NCBI GenBank assembly: GCA_033980235.1
Contig: CM067075.1
Span: 31,037,385 to 31,101,384 of the forward strand
From: Diadema setosum
Lineage: Eukaryota; Echinodermata; Echinoidea; Diadematoida; Diadematidae
Direction: 5' to 3'
DNA length: 64,000 nucleotides
Under the pieces are notes generated by a model. That model was given only the letters and a program-made list of their open reading frames with translations. It was not told the DNA's origin and searched no databases. A program made the translations under genes and the position numbers. Positions 20,772 to 32,949 of the stretch are shown here, one piece after another; the stretch's first letter is position 1, and the number at the start of each line of letters is the position of its first letter.

Positions 20772-21583
20772 CTATAGGTTTCCCCATCCATTTTCGCACT
20801 TTTGTCATTCAACTTCAAAGATTTATTATTCAATTTCGTCCCGAGAAGCAGGTGGAACGCAAATCCTAACTTCAATTTCGTCAATTGTCATTGTAATTCG
20901 TTTTTCGTCAAACATTTTCGAAGACATAGCATTCAGAATCATCAATTGTCATTCAAATTCGTCCCTCCCGCTGACGGATCGCAGAATGTGAAGATCAAAT
21001 TCGTCATTGTTCACACAATTTCATGAATTTTTCATTCAAATTAGTCAGATATTGTCGATTCTTTATTTTGATGGTTAACCAACTTCAAGCCGACATATTC
21101 TTACTTTCTCTCGTAAACTATATCGTTATTACTCCCTAACCATTTTGCTTTAACAATACAGACAAAAAACAAGACTGCCAACGAAAATGATTGAAGGATG
21201 AACGACAGTCAAAAGTCACAACTGAATGTAAAATGTGAACGGTTACAGGAAAAAAAAATAAACAATACATGAATGACTGGAAAATCACACCGGGTAGAGA
21301 TATGAGACGAATATGAATGAAAATTTAACGAAAATGATTGACAAAAGACGAAATCGATCCTGCTGTTTTGAGTGCTGCGAGTGAGACTGACTAATTTGAA
21401 CTGTAAATGACGAAAATGTATGCCAAATGACTAGATTGAATGGACTTTATTTGAAAATAAACGACGAAAGACGAATTTGAAAGTAAGATTGGCCTACTCC
21501 CGACATTCCGCGACGAAATTGAAGTAAAACTTTGTGAAATTGAATGAAAAAAGTTCGAAAACGAATGGGAAAACGTATACTAT
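20772..21583. mobile_element. MITE-like inverted repeat element, AATTTCGTC-rich
   Basis: The left end (ctataggtttccccatccat, then tcgcacttttgtcattcaac) faces the right end, whose inverse reads tatacgttttcccattcgtt then tcgaacttttttcattcaat. The interior is built of repeated aatttcgtc / gacgaaatt and catttaa motifs. No open frame of interest. Confidence 0.55.
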
Positions 21584-23425
21584 GAGGAACTTCCCCTTGG
21601 TATCAAAGATTTTTAATGCAACAAAGCCCCTTTGTCCACTTTGAGTCAGGTTTTTCCATATCTCAACCTGAGAGTAAGAATCTCCTCAATAACGGGTATG
21701 AATTATTAAACCCTGCAAATGAGAAGGATTTCCATGTGTTACACAAGTCATCTTTGAAACATCTCTTTTACATTGCCACAACGATCCCATTATGCCCGTA
21801 TTATTTGCGTACTTGATTAATGGTTGTATATCCTTTTTGCAAACGTCACGAAATTTTGCATGGTTGAAGCATGATGTATATACCAACAATGAGTAAGAAA
21901 TCTTATGGTAATGCAACTCAGTTAAAGAAAGAAGATGAAAAACTACTCCCATGTCACTCAAAAATACGCTCCACGTTTTTACCAGGGAGTTGTTACAGAG
22001 ATGGAGTGGCAACTCTTCGTAATTCATGCAAACACATGTTTGGGTTCAGGGCGTTACAATTGGATGTCTAGCATTCCACTACGCTTTGAAGTCATGCTCG
22101 CCACCGCTCTATGCAAGATGAAGTTCGGAGACGAAGAACGCATTTCACCTTTCGTTGAATTACAAGTTTTATTTCTCCGTTAAATTTTAAATGAAATTAC
22201 TCTAATTGATTTGGAATAGTTTAGGAAAGAATTCAGTATTATAAACACGTGTTTCTCGTTTCTTCTTAATCAGTCCAAGCAAGTACCCTGTGAGGGATAA
22301 ACTTGAAATACCCTCTCAGGGCTATTCAGCGGCTCAACGAAGCGTTGCGATCGTTATCTCTATTCTCATTGCCGGTCGTTCCGATATATGACTAGAAATT
22401 CTGCGGATTTTGCTGGCTCGTGCGAGCGCTGCACGCTCGCCATAAGCTGGGTGGCCCTGTACACCCACATGCAGGCCGGACAAGTCGCAGCGTCACATAC
22501 CAGCCGGGGAGATACCACACACAGTCTTCACATCCACCAAGTATTGTAAAGTAACTCGCGCTAAGATGGATTGCAACAATTTGCACAAATCCAAACTAAT
22601 TTAAACTACACTAAGTACACGTCGTTGCAGGATGATATAAACACAAAAAATAAACAAAATACACAGTTCCCCCACACTCATGTACGCACACAAGCACAAG
22701 CACCCACAGCAAACACAAGGGTGTCAACAACATCAAAAGCAAAAACAAAACGAAAACTGGCATCATTCAGAAAGTGTTGAATTCGAGTATCTTATATGTT
22801 ATCAAGATACAGTTGTGACTTGTTTCTTGAGAAGAACGTATAACTATTTTTTTCTTTTCAAATCATTTCATGATGTATCAATTATTAAATCTGTATTTAA
22901 TAGTCACATCTTGTATCATCTGCAGTGTGGATATTAGTATATAATATACGCATCTATAATATAAGAGTAAGAACATTTTCTATAGACGATCGAACGCAAT
23001 TTCAAAATCCAGCTTTGGCAACTGAATGGATTTCGTTCTCCTACCTGCCCGTGGCCGGTACACTTGCCGAACTGTAAAGACGATGGTATCACACATCTCC
23101 TCAACTGGAACTACAGCTGTATTTTCAGTTATGATTCTCTCGCAGTCCCAAGTAGATATAACACAAAACGCCATCTTAGTCTTCATAAAATGTTATCGAT
23201 GCAGTCATGGCAGCGTATATTCCATAATTCAGGGAGGTGGAAAGAGAATTGAATAATATGCCCAGTTAGTGCACAGGGATAGACTGTACTATGCTAATGT
23301 AAGGTCTCAGTGGCAGCTGACTGGTATCGAGGAAACCCCACTAAGGAATTAAGATGAAAAAAAAAAAAACAGCATCACTCCCCCACCCCACCGAAGATTG
23401 TGTACGTAACTTTCCACAGCAGACA
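21584..23425. other. no gene recognised
   Basis: Includes a modestly GC-rich patch (22310-22560). A minus-strand open frame at 22980-23186 (WDCERIITENTAVVPVEEMC and onward) has an exon-like composition but no domain I know. Nothing ties it to a gene. Confidence 0.4.
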
Positions 23426-23429
23426 TTAA

Positions 23430-23786
23430 AGGGGAAGGCTAGTAACTGATCAGTGGGAATCAGTGGAAATGCTGGGAGATGATTGTTCCAATCCTTATGG
23501 GATTCATTCAAGAGTTCATTGTATATCTATTGTTGTGTGAAAATGATTTGCTTCAGAATGGTCTCATATTCAAGTAATGTGCAGTTTAAAGCTTCCAGGT
23601 TAGCGTCCCTGGTCAGTGACGGAGCCTTAATCTGCACATTACTTGAATATGAGACTGTTCTGAAGCAAATCATTTTCACACAACAATAGATATACAATGA
23701 ACTCTTGAATGAATCCCATAAGGATTGGAACAATCATCTCCCAGCATTTCCACTGATTCCCACTGATCAGTTACTAGCCATCCCCT
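23430..23786. mobile_element. 357-bp foldback MITE with TTAA target duplication
   Basis: Left end aggggaaggctagtaactga and right end tcagttactagccatcccct are inverted. The arms match nearly base for base for about 155 bases, up to a 47-base loop (23586-23632). TTAA stands immediately outside at 23426-23429 and 23787-23790. TTAA duplication is characteristic of Kolobok and piggyBac; assignment to Kolobok-type MITEs is inferred. The RNA would form a very long hairpin. Confidence 0.85.
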
Positions 23787-24236
23787 TTAACTGCCGAGCG
23801 AGACTGCCTTTTCAATGTCACAGCACTTTCCCAACGACGCATGGACGTGATCAGTTCACATTTGATTTTTCTGATAAACTGCGTCGATACCATCTTTTAA
23901 TGTCCCCTGAAGTTCATACTATAAAGATGTAAGCATCGATTTCATTCTACATAATTCATTTCCAAAATTTACAGTTGTGATTACATGTACATTACATCAA
24001 CTGTGAGATGAGTGAGGTTCCTTCGTACAGCAGCGAACAGCGGCAACCAAGCAAGCAACGCGAGCCAGAGAGCATTACGATAACCATTCCACGTGGGCTA
24101 ACAGCACGGTGGCACGCGGTGTGCGCGCGTTTTTCTCTGTTTCAGTAGCGATAGCCTGACAAAATTCAGACCGGATTGAATGAGACTAAGTGGACAAAAT
24201 TTTCGAACATGTTGTGCTATGACAGAGAGCGTGTGA
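23787..24236. other. no gene recognised
   Basis: Flanking intron DNA with a CpG-containing stretch at 24020-24140. No exon seen. Confidence 0.4.
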
Positions 24237-24337
24237 ATTTTGCTCCCCGCGGATTATCCTGCAAAAGGGTCTATGAAAGGAAAGACTAATAATCTTCACT
24301 CTGAGGGAAAAGGAGCGCAATCCGCGGGGAGCAAAAT
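24237..24337. repeat. 101-bp foldback with 19-bp perfect arms
   Basis: attttgctccccgcggatt faces aatccgcggggagcaaaat across 63 bases. Flanking gtgtg and caccgtgtgtg are similar but no clear target duplication is visible. Probably a small MITE. Confidence 0.7.
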
Positions 24338-25365
24338 ACACCGTGTGTGTTTAAACACACGCATGTCGAAGCGGTTTTGTCGGTTCCCATAGACTTTACA
24401 CGTGAAGGCGATTCGCTTGGCACTGAGCCAGGTTCGGCGAGCTCGCTCGGTTCTCCCGTTTTATCCTCTATAGGGTATTTCGGCGTTATCCTTCACAGGG
24501 TAGTTGCCTGGACTGTTAATGCGCAAATCGAAATGAAATGAAACTTAGGCCCTCTTAAAAACCTATAATATTTTTCTATAATGCGCACATTTCCGCGTGT
24601 TAGTTTTTCTATCTTTTAATAAAGGACATTTTGATCTTTCAACTAAAGTACTCCACTGAAGCGTGTTCCAGCGTGCTTTTAAACTATTTGCTGTTAAAAG
24701 AGAGAGCGAATTGCAGTAGGGGTAAGCATTTCTAGATGTTAGAGCGCTAGTCCTGATTATTGATGCTCTCTTTTGTCAAAGCACCTGGTTTCCACCTGTA
24801 AGTTTCTTAGTGGACTCTTTCGATATATTTGAAGCAAAAATGAAATGGTGCTAGACGGGTTCTCAAGCACTTACAGAAAATTAGTTTTCACTTTAAGCGC
24901 ATAACTTCTCGGCGGTGCCGCGCATGACTTCAAAGGAGAGCAGGAGTTGCATCTCCTTCTCTAGCACCTACCTGTTTGTACCGAGAATATCAGATTTTTT
25001 TTTTTCTGAGGTCCGAATAAGTTGCTGGAAATCCACAGCACTATTTGTCCCTCCATTAGAAAGAAGTTTCAAAATTTATTGTCCTGAGGAAAGGTCTAAA
25101 TTACCTACCTCGGCAATATACCAGCCTATGAAAGGAATCTATACTTTTCATGGTTGCAAAAGGTACACGCAAACTTTAATCTTAATCTAAAGGTTAATGA
25201 TTCAATATTTATAAATTTTGTTCTTATTCGTCGAGTGATTCCCGTCGAATTTACGTTCTCTGCCGTTGCCAAAACCGCTTTTTCCGAAACATTTGCCAAA
25301 GCAAATGTAAATGGCATATACGATCGTAGAAGGCCGGTAGTGGACATGGACACCTTCTTTCAATA
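24338..25365. other. no gene recognised
   Basis: Contains the inverse copy (24795-24905) of the 13240-13345 block, so part of this stretch is a dispersed repeat. Otherwise AT-rich. Confidence 0.45.
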
Positions 25366-25473
25366 GGCGTTTTCACATCAGCCCGATGTTTCGAAATAGC
25401 GCGCTATTTTCTGACTGGGGAAATTAAAAAATATCTCGAGCTTGGATTTTTATCGGGCTGATGTGAAAACGCC
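25366..25473. mobile_element. 108-bp MITE with TA duplication
   Basis: The ends ggcgttttcacatcagcccg and cgggctgatgtgaaaacgcc are perfectly inverted. TA flanks both sides (25364-25365 and 25474-25475). Confidence 0.8.
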
Positions 25474-25646
25474 TAGTGTCTCATTGAAGAAACAATACAG
25501 CTTTTGGGGTTAGTTTCAACCAAGCTCCGCCACTGATAGTTATATATGGAGATCAGTGGGCTCCGCGACTGAACGGCGATGCCATCCGAGACTTAAATTT
25601 AAAGTTAAAACGGAGCCAAATTTTAACTTTATCAAATTAAAGTAAA
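25474..25646. other. short spacer between mobile elements
   Basis: AT-rich DNA with no feature recognised. Confidence 0.4.
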
Positions 25647-26413
25647 GGCCATGTCACACCTTTCCGGGTAAGCCTTGCGTGCTACTTGCGAAGAACAACA
25701 CGCACATGACAGTACCTAGCACGTATCTCACCCGTAGTCTCCCGGAGGTGCGCACGCAATTTTTTCCCCCGCAACCATGTTTAGGCCATGTCACACCTTT
25801 CCGGGTAAGGTACGCGAGCTTGTAGGGATTTTCCAGCATAGGCCTACCGGAGAATTTCTGACGGCGGACAAGGACTTGGGCGAGTCAGTGCATGTCTTGT
25901 GTCTTACTTGCTGGACGCGTTCTACTTAAATTCTACTTGCGGGTATACTGTGTGACCTGTGTACCAGTCGCGAGGGGGCTGACAACAACAAGGAATTCCT
26001 CTGAAGGAATGGCAGAATTACTACAGAATGTCATTATCTTGGCTGCATACGGGGACTGCGAAGTACCTGCGTTGGAGTTGCCTGCGATATGTGGCCTCCT
26101 ACTGGTGTTCTGCGTGGAACTCTCCAGGCATATCCCCGCCACTCACCTGGAAAAAGTTTTGGTCATGCTCAAAACTTGGCTGCGGTTATATCGGATTTGC
26201 GTACGCACCTCTTGGCAACTACAGGCGAGAAACGCGCCTGTCAGGTGCGGACCAACTGCGGAGAGGTCCGGGTAGCAAATTTGTTTCCCCGCTAGTCAAG
26301 CTGCAAAACGTCCCCAGATACGGTATGGCAAGGCCTTGAGCATGCTCAAAACTTGTTCCGAGTGAGTCGTGGGGGTTCGCTCGCAGAGGTACACGCAGAA
26401 CACCAGTAGGAGC

Positions 26414-26556
26414 GCCAGTCGAATAACGAAACTCCAGACGACCTCGAGTAGGGTGTGAAAGGATTTATTGAACCAGGCCCGAGACACTCGGGTGGTGCCG
26501 TCAATAGAGGGCGTTAACAAGTAACATGAACAAACTGTCTAACAACAATCCCTGGC
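26414..26556 (-). repeat. 3' LTR
   Basis: Differs from the 5' LTR by only a few substitutions (a gtcaatagag / atcaaaaagg stretch and one near the outer end). It starts at the ends GCCA and finishes with TGGC rather than the usual TG...CA, so the exact limits may shift by a few bases. Confidence 0.75.
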
Positions 26557-26564
26557 GTGACTGC

Positions 26565-26606
26565 CTTTTTTCTTCTTTCTTTCTTCTTCTTTCTTTCCTT
26601 CTTATT
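26565..26606 (-). promoter_or_regulatory. polypurine tract next to the 3' LTR
   Basis: The minus strand reads aaggaaagaaagaagaagaa then agaaagaagaaaaaagg. This purine run lies just inside the 3' LTR, the expected site of plus-strand priming. Confidence 0.65.
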
Positions 26607-29229
26607 AAATCGATCAATATAAAACAAGAAATACTGATAACACAAACGAACAAACACCATTGGGCTTATAAACTACCCATAAGGAGTGGACTATAACCAT
26701 TTAACTTACCATGCCTAAATTGGATACATTCATATCCTGCTGATCGTTAAACCGCAACACTGATTACCTTCATTATACAAAAGGCAGTGCATGGGTCTAA
26801 AATTACACTCAACAAAAGAAAACTCTTCAACATAACATTGTTCCTGCAGACAATTATATCAATATACACTCATCGATTTGTTATTAAGATCAAGATATAA
26901 TAAGGGTATATAGATTAAAACATATATACATTGTATCACAAAAATAAAACCAGCATTGGCTTTACAATCATTCTGACCATTAAAATCATTACCATATGTG
27001 ATGGTTAACCAACACAATGTGTAGACTTCACATCATGTATAATGCTTGTATAATCATACACTCAAATCATCCTGATCACATCTTCTATATCCCCTTCTTC
27101 GCCAAATTAAAAACTGAATAGGGATAACTACAACGTGTACTCTACTATCCTAAATAACAGGGCCCGCGTATGCGGCACGTCCTAACAAGGCAAACTAATC
27201 GAATATAAAAACTTCAGTCACATAATGAAAAGGTAATCAAAACTAATGCTCTAGGAGAGAGTACCACGTAAACAATGAAAGATTTCTTATTTTCACAGTC
27301 CCCTGAAAAAATATGAACATGCCTACAAAATAGGCAGGCTTGCATGGGGATCAATACTGGTAACCAATGGAACAACAGCGTACAACTACACTGTATCACA
27401 ACCATCTAACGAAAACAGTGGTAGATCAATGGACCTGAACAGAACCATCTAAATTTCAAGAAATCACTATCCAAAATAATATAGACTTGATCACATACAC
27501 GGGCCAAAATAAACATGATCCGTATATATCCATATGGCCAGGTTATTCATGTAGTACTCACGTGACCATCTATACAATAAATCACAGGCTTCAAACTCAT
27601 TGCTACTTAAACATAATCATTAAATGACTATGACTCTGGGGACTACATGTAGTCCAACAATATAAGTACATACTGGCAAATTACCTATGAATTTGATTAT
27701 CAATAAACAGTATCACAAAATAAACTGGTCAACGAGAAGTTCGCATAACCAAAAGGGGGTACATCAGAACAGCTCTGGGCCACGTTCAGTGGGAGGGTGG
27801 GTATCACCATAAAAAAAAAACCAACTGAAACTATAAATGAAGTGTCAGGTTAGCTGCAAAATCTGATCATGAAATCATTTGTGTTATAATGACCGAGTTG
27901 GCGCAATCTTCTGTAATTTCGATAACAGATATCCCTAAACCACCATATAAAACAACACCAAAATATATGGCAAGTGAGAAAATAATTTGGCATAATAACA
28001 CCAACAAAAATTATCGACCCCAAAATATTCCTCATTAAAACAGGCAACCCCATGCCGGTGGCTCTGATGGGTATGCTCAATAAAACTAATAACCAAACAC
28101 ATGTACCTGCAACTTGTTGCAAGCAGTACTTAGCCATAAAATAAATAAACACATTCCACAAAATATTACACTTGTCTTAGTACACAAAGCTGACTACTGA
28201 ATAGTGTAATCAACTATTTTCACCAAAACAACATCTTGTTCTTAAAATAAATATCATTATCTGTATAAAATCTTCTATACTGAATAAAGAGTGGAAATGG
28301 GAAAAAAAACAAAGAACTACTTCACTCCTAACTCGTACGTGTGTACTAGTACCTTGCACATGCCACATTTTTTTATACATTGTGAAAGGCAAACATTCAT
28401 CAACATATCAACAGGCTGTAACTAAACATCATTACCATTTATCATAAAATCAAAATAATAAGATCACAACCTCTTATATTACTCCTTCCCTACTCCTTTC
28501 CTTATACTATCATCATATATATACTAATTTCAATCATTACACAACCTTTCACATCTCCTTCCCCAATTCTTTCCATATACTATTATCATCATTACAATCA
28601 TTTTAACTTCCTTTCACTTCTCCTTTCCTACTTCATTCCTTACACATGCATTACTGTTACAATCATTACAATACAAAAACAAATGTACATGTACTATCAA
28701 TTACAATCATAACACAACTTCTCTTTACTTCTCATTCCCGTATTTCCTTCTACATACAATCATGACTATTAAAATCACCATCAAAACTAACCTCATTTTC
28801 CTTCAACAATTTAATACTTACAGAATGCTTGGACTGCAGGCAAGCTACAACTGCAGGCTGGTGGAGGTTGTGCATCTGGCTGCCGACCAACAATCACGGG
28901 AACTGGTAGGGACGTCACTCACACAGGTCACATACAGGTCACATAAAACACATGGTTGGTGTGCGACGCTTGCGTGCCACTTCGTCGGTACGCGAAGCTC
29001 GGTGCGCCGGTGGACCCGGGCCTGGTCCACCACCATCACGGTGGACGGGCTGCGCCTGTGTGTCGGCACATGTGCGCACGTGTATTATACGTGGGACTAT
29101 CCAGTCACAAGGTTGGAACACCTACCCGACGTTATCACAACAAATGACATGCTGAACGTCTGACCTCAAGGCTTGAGCGAGGTTCCGTTGATTCCTGGTT
29201 AGTTACGCGTTCTAAAATGGGTCGTTGCG

Positions 29230-29251
29230 TTGATCCCGACGCTGCCACCAC
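29230..29251 (-). promoter_or_regulatory. primer-binding site next to the 5' LTR
   Basis: The minus strand reads gtggtggcagcgtcgggatc directly after the LTR. Similar tggtggcagcg boxes follow the LTR in some Gypsy-class elements (from memory); the tRNA was not identified. Confidence 0.55.
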
Positions 29252-29393
29252 GCCAGTCGAATAACGAAACTCCAGACGACCTCGAGTAGGGTGTGAAAGG
29301 ATTTATTGAACCAGGCCCGAGACACTCGGGTGGTGCCATCAAAAAGGGCGTTAACAAGTAACATGAACAAACTGTCTAACAACAATCCATGGC
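29252..29393 (-). repeat. 5' LTR
   Basis: Second member of the LTR pair, with the same poly(A) signal and the same GCCA...TGGC ends. Near identity of the two LTRs points to a recent insertion into palindromic element C. Confidence 0.75.
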
Positions 29394-30133
29394 GGAGACC
29401 CTTTAATATCGGCAGCACCTTGCAAGCTACTCCAACTCAGGTACTTCTCAGTAACCGTAAGTCGCTCGTAACAGAAAACGAATCGGTTTCAATGCTCTCA
29501 CGTAGGTCACACGGAATACACGCAAGTAGAAGATAAGTAGCACGCGTCTAACAGTAAGAAACAACTTTTTTCCTAGTGAGTTAAGGGGGTGCCCGGAGAG
29601 GTCCACGCAGAACGGCAGTAGGAGGACCTTAGCGGCAGCACCTCGCAGGCAACTCCCACGCAGGTACTTCGGAGTCCCCTTATGCAGCCAAGATAATGAC
29701 ATTCTGTGGGACTTCTGCCATTCCTTCAGAGGAATTCCTTCACTGAGTTGTCAGCCCCACGCGGCTGGTACACAGGTCACACAGTATACCCGCAAGTAGA
29801 ATTTACAAGTAAGTAGAACGCGTCCAGCAAGTAAAACACATGATCTGACTCGCCCAAATCCTTGTCCGCCCTCAGAAATTGTTCGGTATGCTGGCAAATC
29901 CTCCCACACACCAAGCCCGCGTAGCATGCCCGGAAAGGTGTGACCACAGGGTGTGACAGGGCCTTCATGGTTGCGGGTAAAAAGATTTGCGTGCGCACCT
30001 CCGGGCGACTACGGGTGAGATACGTGCTAGGTACTGTCATGTGCGGGTCATCTGCGGGGACCTCCTGGTAGTAAAAATTGTTCTTCACAAGTCGCACGCA
30101 AGGCTTACCCGGAAAGGTGTGACACAGCCTTAA

Positions 30134-31534
30134 GGCCGTGTCACATCAGCCTTGCGTGCGACTTGCAAAGAACAATTTTGACTACCCGGAGGTCCCCATA
30201 GATATCCGCACATTATAGTACCTAGCATGTATCTCAAAAGTAGTCGCCCGGAGGTGCGCACGCATATTTTTTTTACCCGCAACCGTGTTCAGGCCCTGTC
30301 ACACCTTTCCGGGCAAGCTACTCGGGCTTGTTACGTGTAGGGATTTTCTAGCATACCGGACATTCCTGAGGGCGGAAAAGGATTTGTGCGCGTCAGCGCA
30401 TGTGTCTTACTTGCTGGACCCGTTATACTTGCAAGTATACTGTGTGACCTTTGTGCCAGTCGCCTGGGAGCTGACAACTTAGTGAAGGAATTCCTTTAAT
30501 GGAATGGCTGAAATCTCACAGAATTTCATTGTCTTGGCTGCATACGGGACTGCGAAGTACCTGCGTGGGAATTGCCAGGGAAGTACTGCCGCTAAGGGTC
30601 TCCTACTGGCGTTCTGCGTTGACCTCTACGGGCATTCCCGCGACTCACCCGGAAAAAGTTTTGGTCATGCTCAAAACTTGGCTGCGGTTAAATCGGACTT
30701 GCGTGAGCACATCCGGGCAACTACGCGCTAGATACTGCCAGGTGCGGACCAACTGCGGAGAGCTCCTTTAAAGGCCGTGTCACACCATAACGCGGGCTTT
30801 TGGCGAGGAGGCAGTTTCCAGCACGTAGAAGATTTTCAGCGGGCGAACAAGAATGTTTGCAATTTTCATTCATGCCTTGTCATAAAGTACGGGGGAACTT
30901 CTGCGGCTTGACTTGCGGGGAAACAAATTTACTCCAAGGAGCTCTCCGTAGTTGTCCTCACCTGACAGTATCTAGCGCGTAGTTGCCCGGATGTGCTCAC
31001 GCAAGTCCGATTTAACCGCAGCCAAGCTTTGAGCATGACCAAAACTTTTTCCGGGTGAGTCGCGGGAATGCTCGTAGAGGTCCACGCAGAACGCCAGTAG
31101 GAGACCCTTAGCGGCAGTACTTCTCAGGCAATTCCCACGCAGGTACTTCGCAGTCCAGTATGCAGCCAAGATAATGAAATTCTGCGAGATTTCAGCCATT
31201 CCATTAGAGGAATTCCTTCACTAAGTTGTCAGAACCCCACGCGACTGGTACAAAGGTCACACAGTATACTCGCAAGCATAACGCGTCCAGCAAGTAAGAC
31301 ACATGCGCTGACTCGCACAAATCCCTACACGTAACAAGCCCGAGTAGCTTGCCCGGAAAGGTTGACAGGGCCTAAACACGGTTACGGGTAAAAAAATTAT
31401 GCATGCGCACCTCCGGGCGACTAATTTTGAGATATATACATGCTAGGTACTGTCATGTGCGGATATCTACGGGGACCTCCGGGTAGTCAAAATTGTTCTT
31501 TGCAAGTCGCACGCAAGGCTGGTGTGACACGGCC
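30134..31534. mobile_element. palindromic element A (1.4 kb foldback)
   Basis: The ends ggccgtgtcacatcagcctt and aaggctggtgtgacacggcc are inverted, and the two halves match through most of their length. Examples are tgcgtgcgacttgcaaagaa versus its inverse at 31495, tccgggcaagctactcgggc versus its inverse at 31345, and gcggttaaatcggacttgcg versus its inverse near 31002. TTAA lies on both sides (30130-30133 and 31535-31538). Repeated open frames on both strands mirror each other and are not genes. Confidence 0.75.
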
Positions 31535-31539
31535 TTAAA

Positions 31540-32949
31540 GGCGGTGTCACACCTGTCCGGGCAAGCTACGCGGGCTTGTGGCGAGGAGGTAGTTTAAAGC
31601 ACGTAGAAGATTTTCCGCGGGCGGACAAGAATGTTTGCAATTTTCGCACTTGTTTCTTACTTACTAGACGCGTGCTACTTAGCTTCTACTTGCGTGCGTT
31701 CCGTGTGACTCGCGTGAAAGCTTTGAAACCGATTCATTTTCTGTTACGAGCGACTTACGGGGATTGCGAAGTACCTGCTTTGGAGTTGCCTGTGAGGTGC
31801 TACCGGTAAGGGTTTCCTACTTGTGTTCTGAGCGTACCTCTACGGGCAACTCCCGTGACTCTTCCGGAACAAGTTTTGAGCATGCTCAAGGCCTTGTCAT
31901 ACCGTATCTGGGGAAGTTTTGCGGCTTGACTTGCGGGGAAACAAATTTGCTACCCGGAGCTCTCCGCAGTTGGCCATAACTTGACAGTACCTTGCACTTA
32001 TCTCGTCCTTAGTTGCCCGAAGGTGCGCACGCTAGTCCAATTTTCCCGCAGCAAAGTTTTGAGCATGACCAAATCTATTTCCGGATGAGTCGCGAGGATT
32101 GCCCGAAGAGTTCCACGCAGAACACCCGTAGGAGGGCCGTAGCCGCCGCAATTCACAGGCATTTGACCGACTTGAAGTAGGTAAGTTGCCCGCTGATCTA
32201 TGCCTATGTGAAGGGAGTGCGTGCCATTTGTGGGCTCATTCTCTTCTTTGTCCTCTGTCCTCTGTGGCGTCGAGGACTACCTGGTCCCTTTCGGACAGGA
32301 CTTCATCCGCCAAATGGACTTCAGCAGCAATTTGATGCATTTGCTGTTAATCTTCCGGGCTTTGTGGCTGTCCATCCACTGGACGTTCTCTGCCCTTGTG
32401 CACTTTCCGTCTACGGGGCATCTTCACTTCTTGAAAGTTAGTTGACAAATGATTGTTTGCCCATCCACTCAAACCAGCCTATTGTTCAGGCTAGCACTCA
32501 CCTCGCAGGCGACTAGTACGCAAATAACACGCAATTGTGGCGCAGGTACTTCGCAGAGCCCGTATGTCGCCCGTAACTGACATAAAAGAAGCTATCACGA
32601 AGCTATCACGTGACACCCACGCGCCTAACATGCAGTTCAACGGAATACACGCAAGAAGGACTTAGGTATCACGCGTTTATCATGTAATACCCACGCCAAA
32701 CTCGCCCTAAACCTTGTCCGGCCGCAGAAATTATTCTGCGTGCTGAAAAATCCCCATTCGCAATCAGCCCGCTTAGCTGGTGTGACAGGGCCTTTTTTGG
32801 CAGCGGGTAAATAGAGCCAGCGTGCGCACCTCCGGGTAACTACTTTTGAGATACATGCTAGGTACTGTTATGTGCGGGTCATCTGCGGGGACCTCCGGAT
32901 AGCAAAAATGTTCTTCGGAAGTCGCACGCAAGGCTGGTGTGACACGGCC
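31540..32949. mobile_element. palindromic element B (1.4 kb foldback)
   Basis: Left end ggcggtgtcacacctgtccg; right end ggtgtgacacggcc followed by TTAA (32950-32953). It abuts element A across a shared TTAA. The centre (32160-32450) differs: its minus strand reads MPRRRKVHKGRERPVDGQ and later HLADEVLSERDQVVLDAT, interrupted by stops. That might be a relic of a transposase-associated ORF, but it is too decayed to name. Confidence 0.65.

Larger units (their letters stand above)
26414..29393 (-). mobile_element. non-autonomous LTR retrotransposon (2.98 kb, no gag-pol)
   Basis: Two direct repeats of about 143 bases (26414-26556 and 29252-29393) bound the element. On the minus strand each holds gttcaataaatcctttcac, a poly(A) signal in an R-like place. 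Next to the 5' LTR lies a primer-binding-like tggtggcagcgtcgggatc; before the 3' LTR lies a long polypurine tract. GGAG flanks both sides (4-bp duplication, plus-strand 26410-26413 with one phase choice, and 29394-29397). The 2.7 kb interior contains no gag, protease, RT or integrase and no open frame above about 130 codons. It is therefore a TRIM/LARD-like element that must borrow proteins. The interior is A+C rich on the plus strand, except for a GC-rich leader at 28830-29160. Confidence 0.75.
25647..30129. mobile_element. palindromic element C, split by an LTR retrotransposon
   Basis: The ends ggccatgtcacacctttccg and cggaaaggtgtgacacagcc are inverted. About 766 bases lie left and 735 right of the LTR insertion at 26414-29393, so the original element was about 1.5 kb. 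The halves face each other, sharing blocks such as tccgggtaagccttgcgtgc and ggaggtgcgcacgcaa. The overlapping open frames here (for instance 25892-26275) recur in all copies with stops and shifts and are not coding. Ends resembling GGCC-TGT-CACA suggest PIF/Harbinger-like elements, but the flanks (TTAA or TTA) do not decide it. Confidence 0.7.

Noticed and set aside
22980..23186. Minus-strand frame WDCERIITENTAVVPVEE
   Set aside because: Exon-like composition but no family match, no clear acceptor-donor pair and no neighbour exons; left out of the gene list.
25892..26275. 127-codon open frame, with similar frames at 30499-30771, 30504-30731 and 30972-31199
   Set aside because: The frames recur because the DNA belongs to copies of a palindromic element. 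They occur on both strands of the same arms, with stops and shifts between copies. No domain is recognisable.
28845..29163. Overlapping frames in the GC-rich patch, both strands
   Set aside because: They lie in the leader of the gene-free LTR element; open frames in several phases are expected from base composition.
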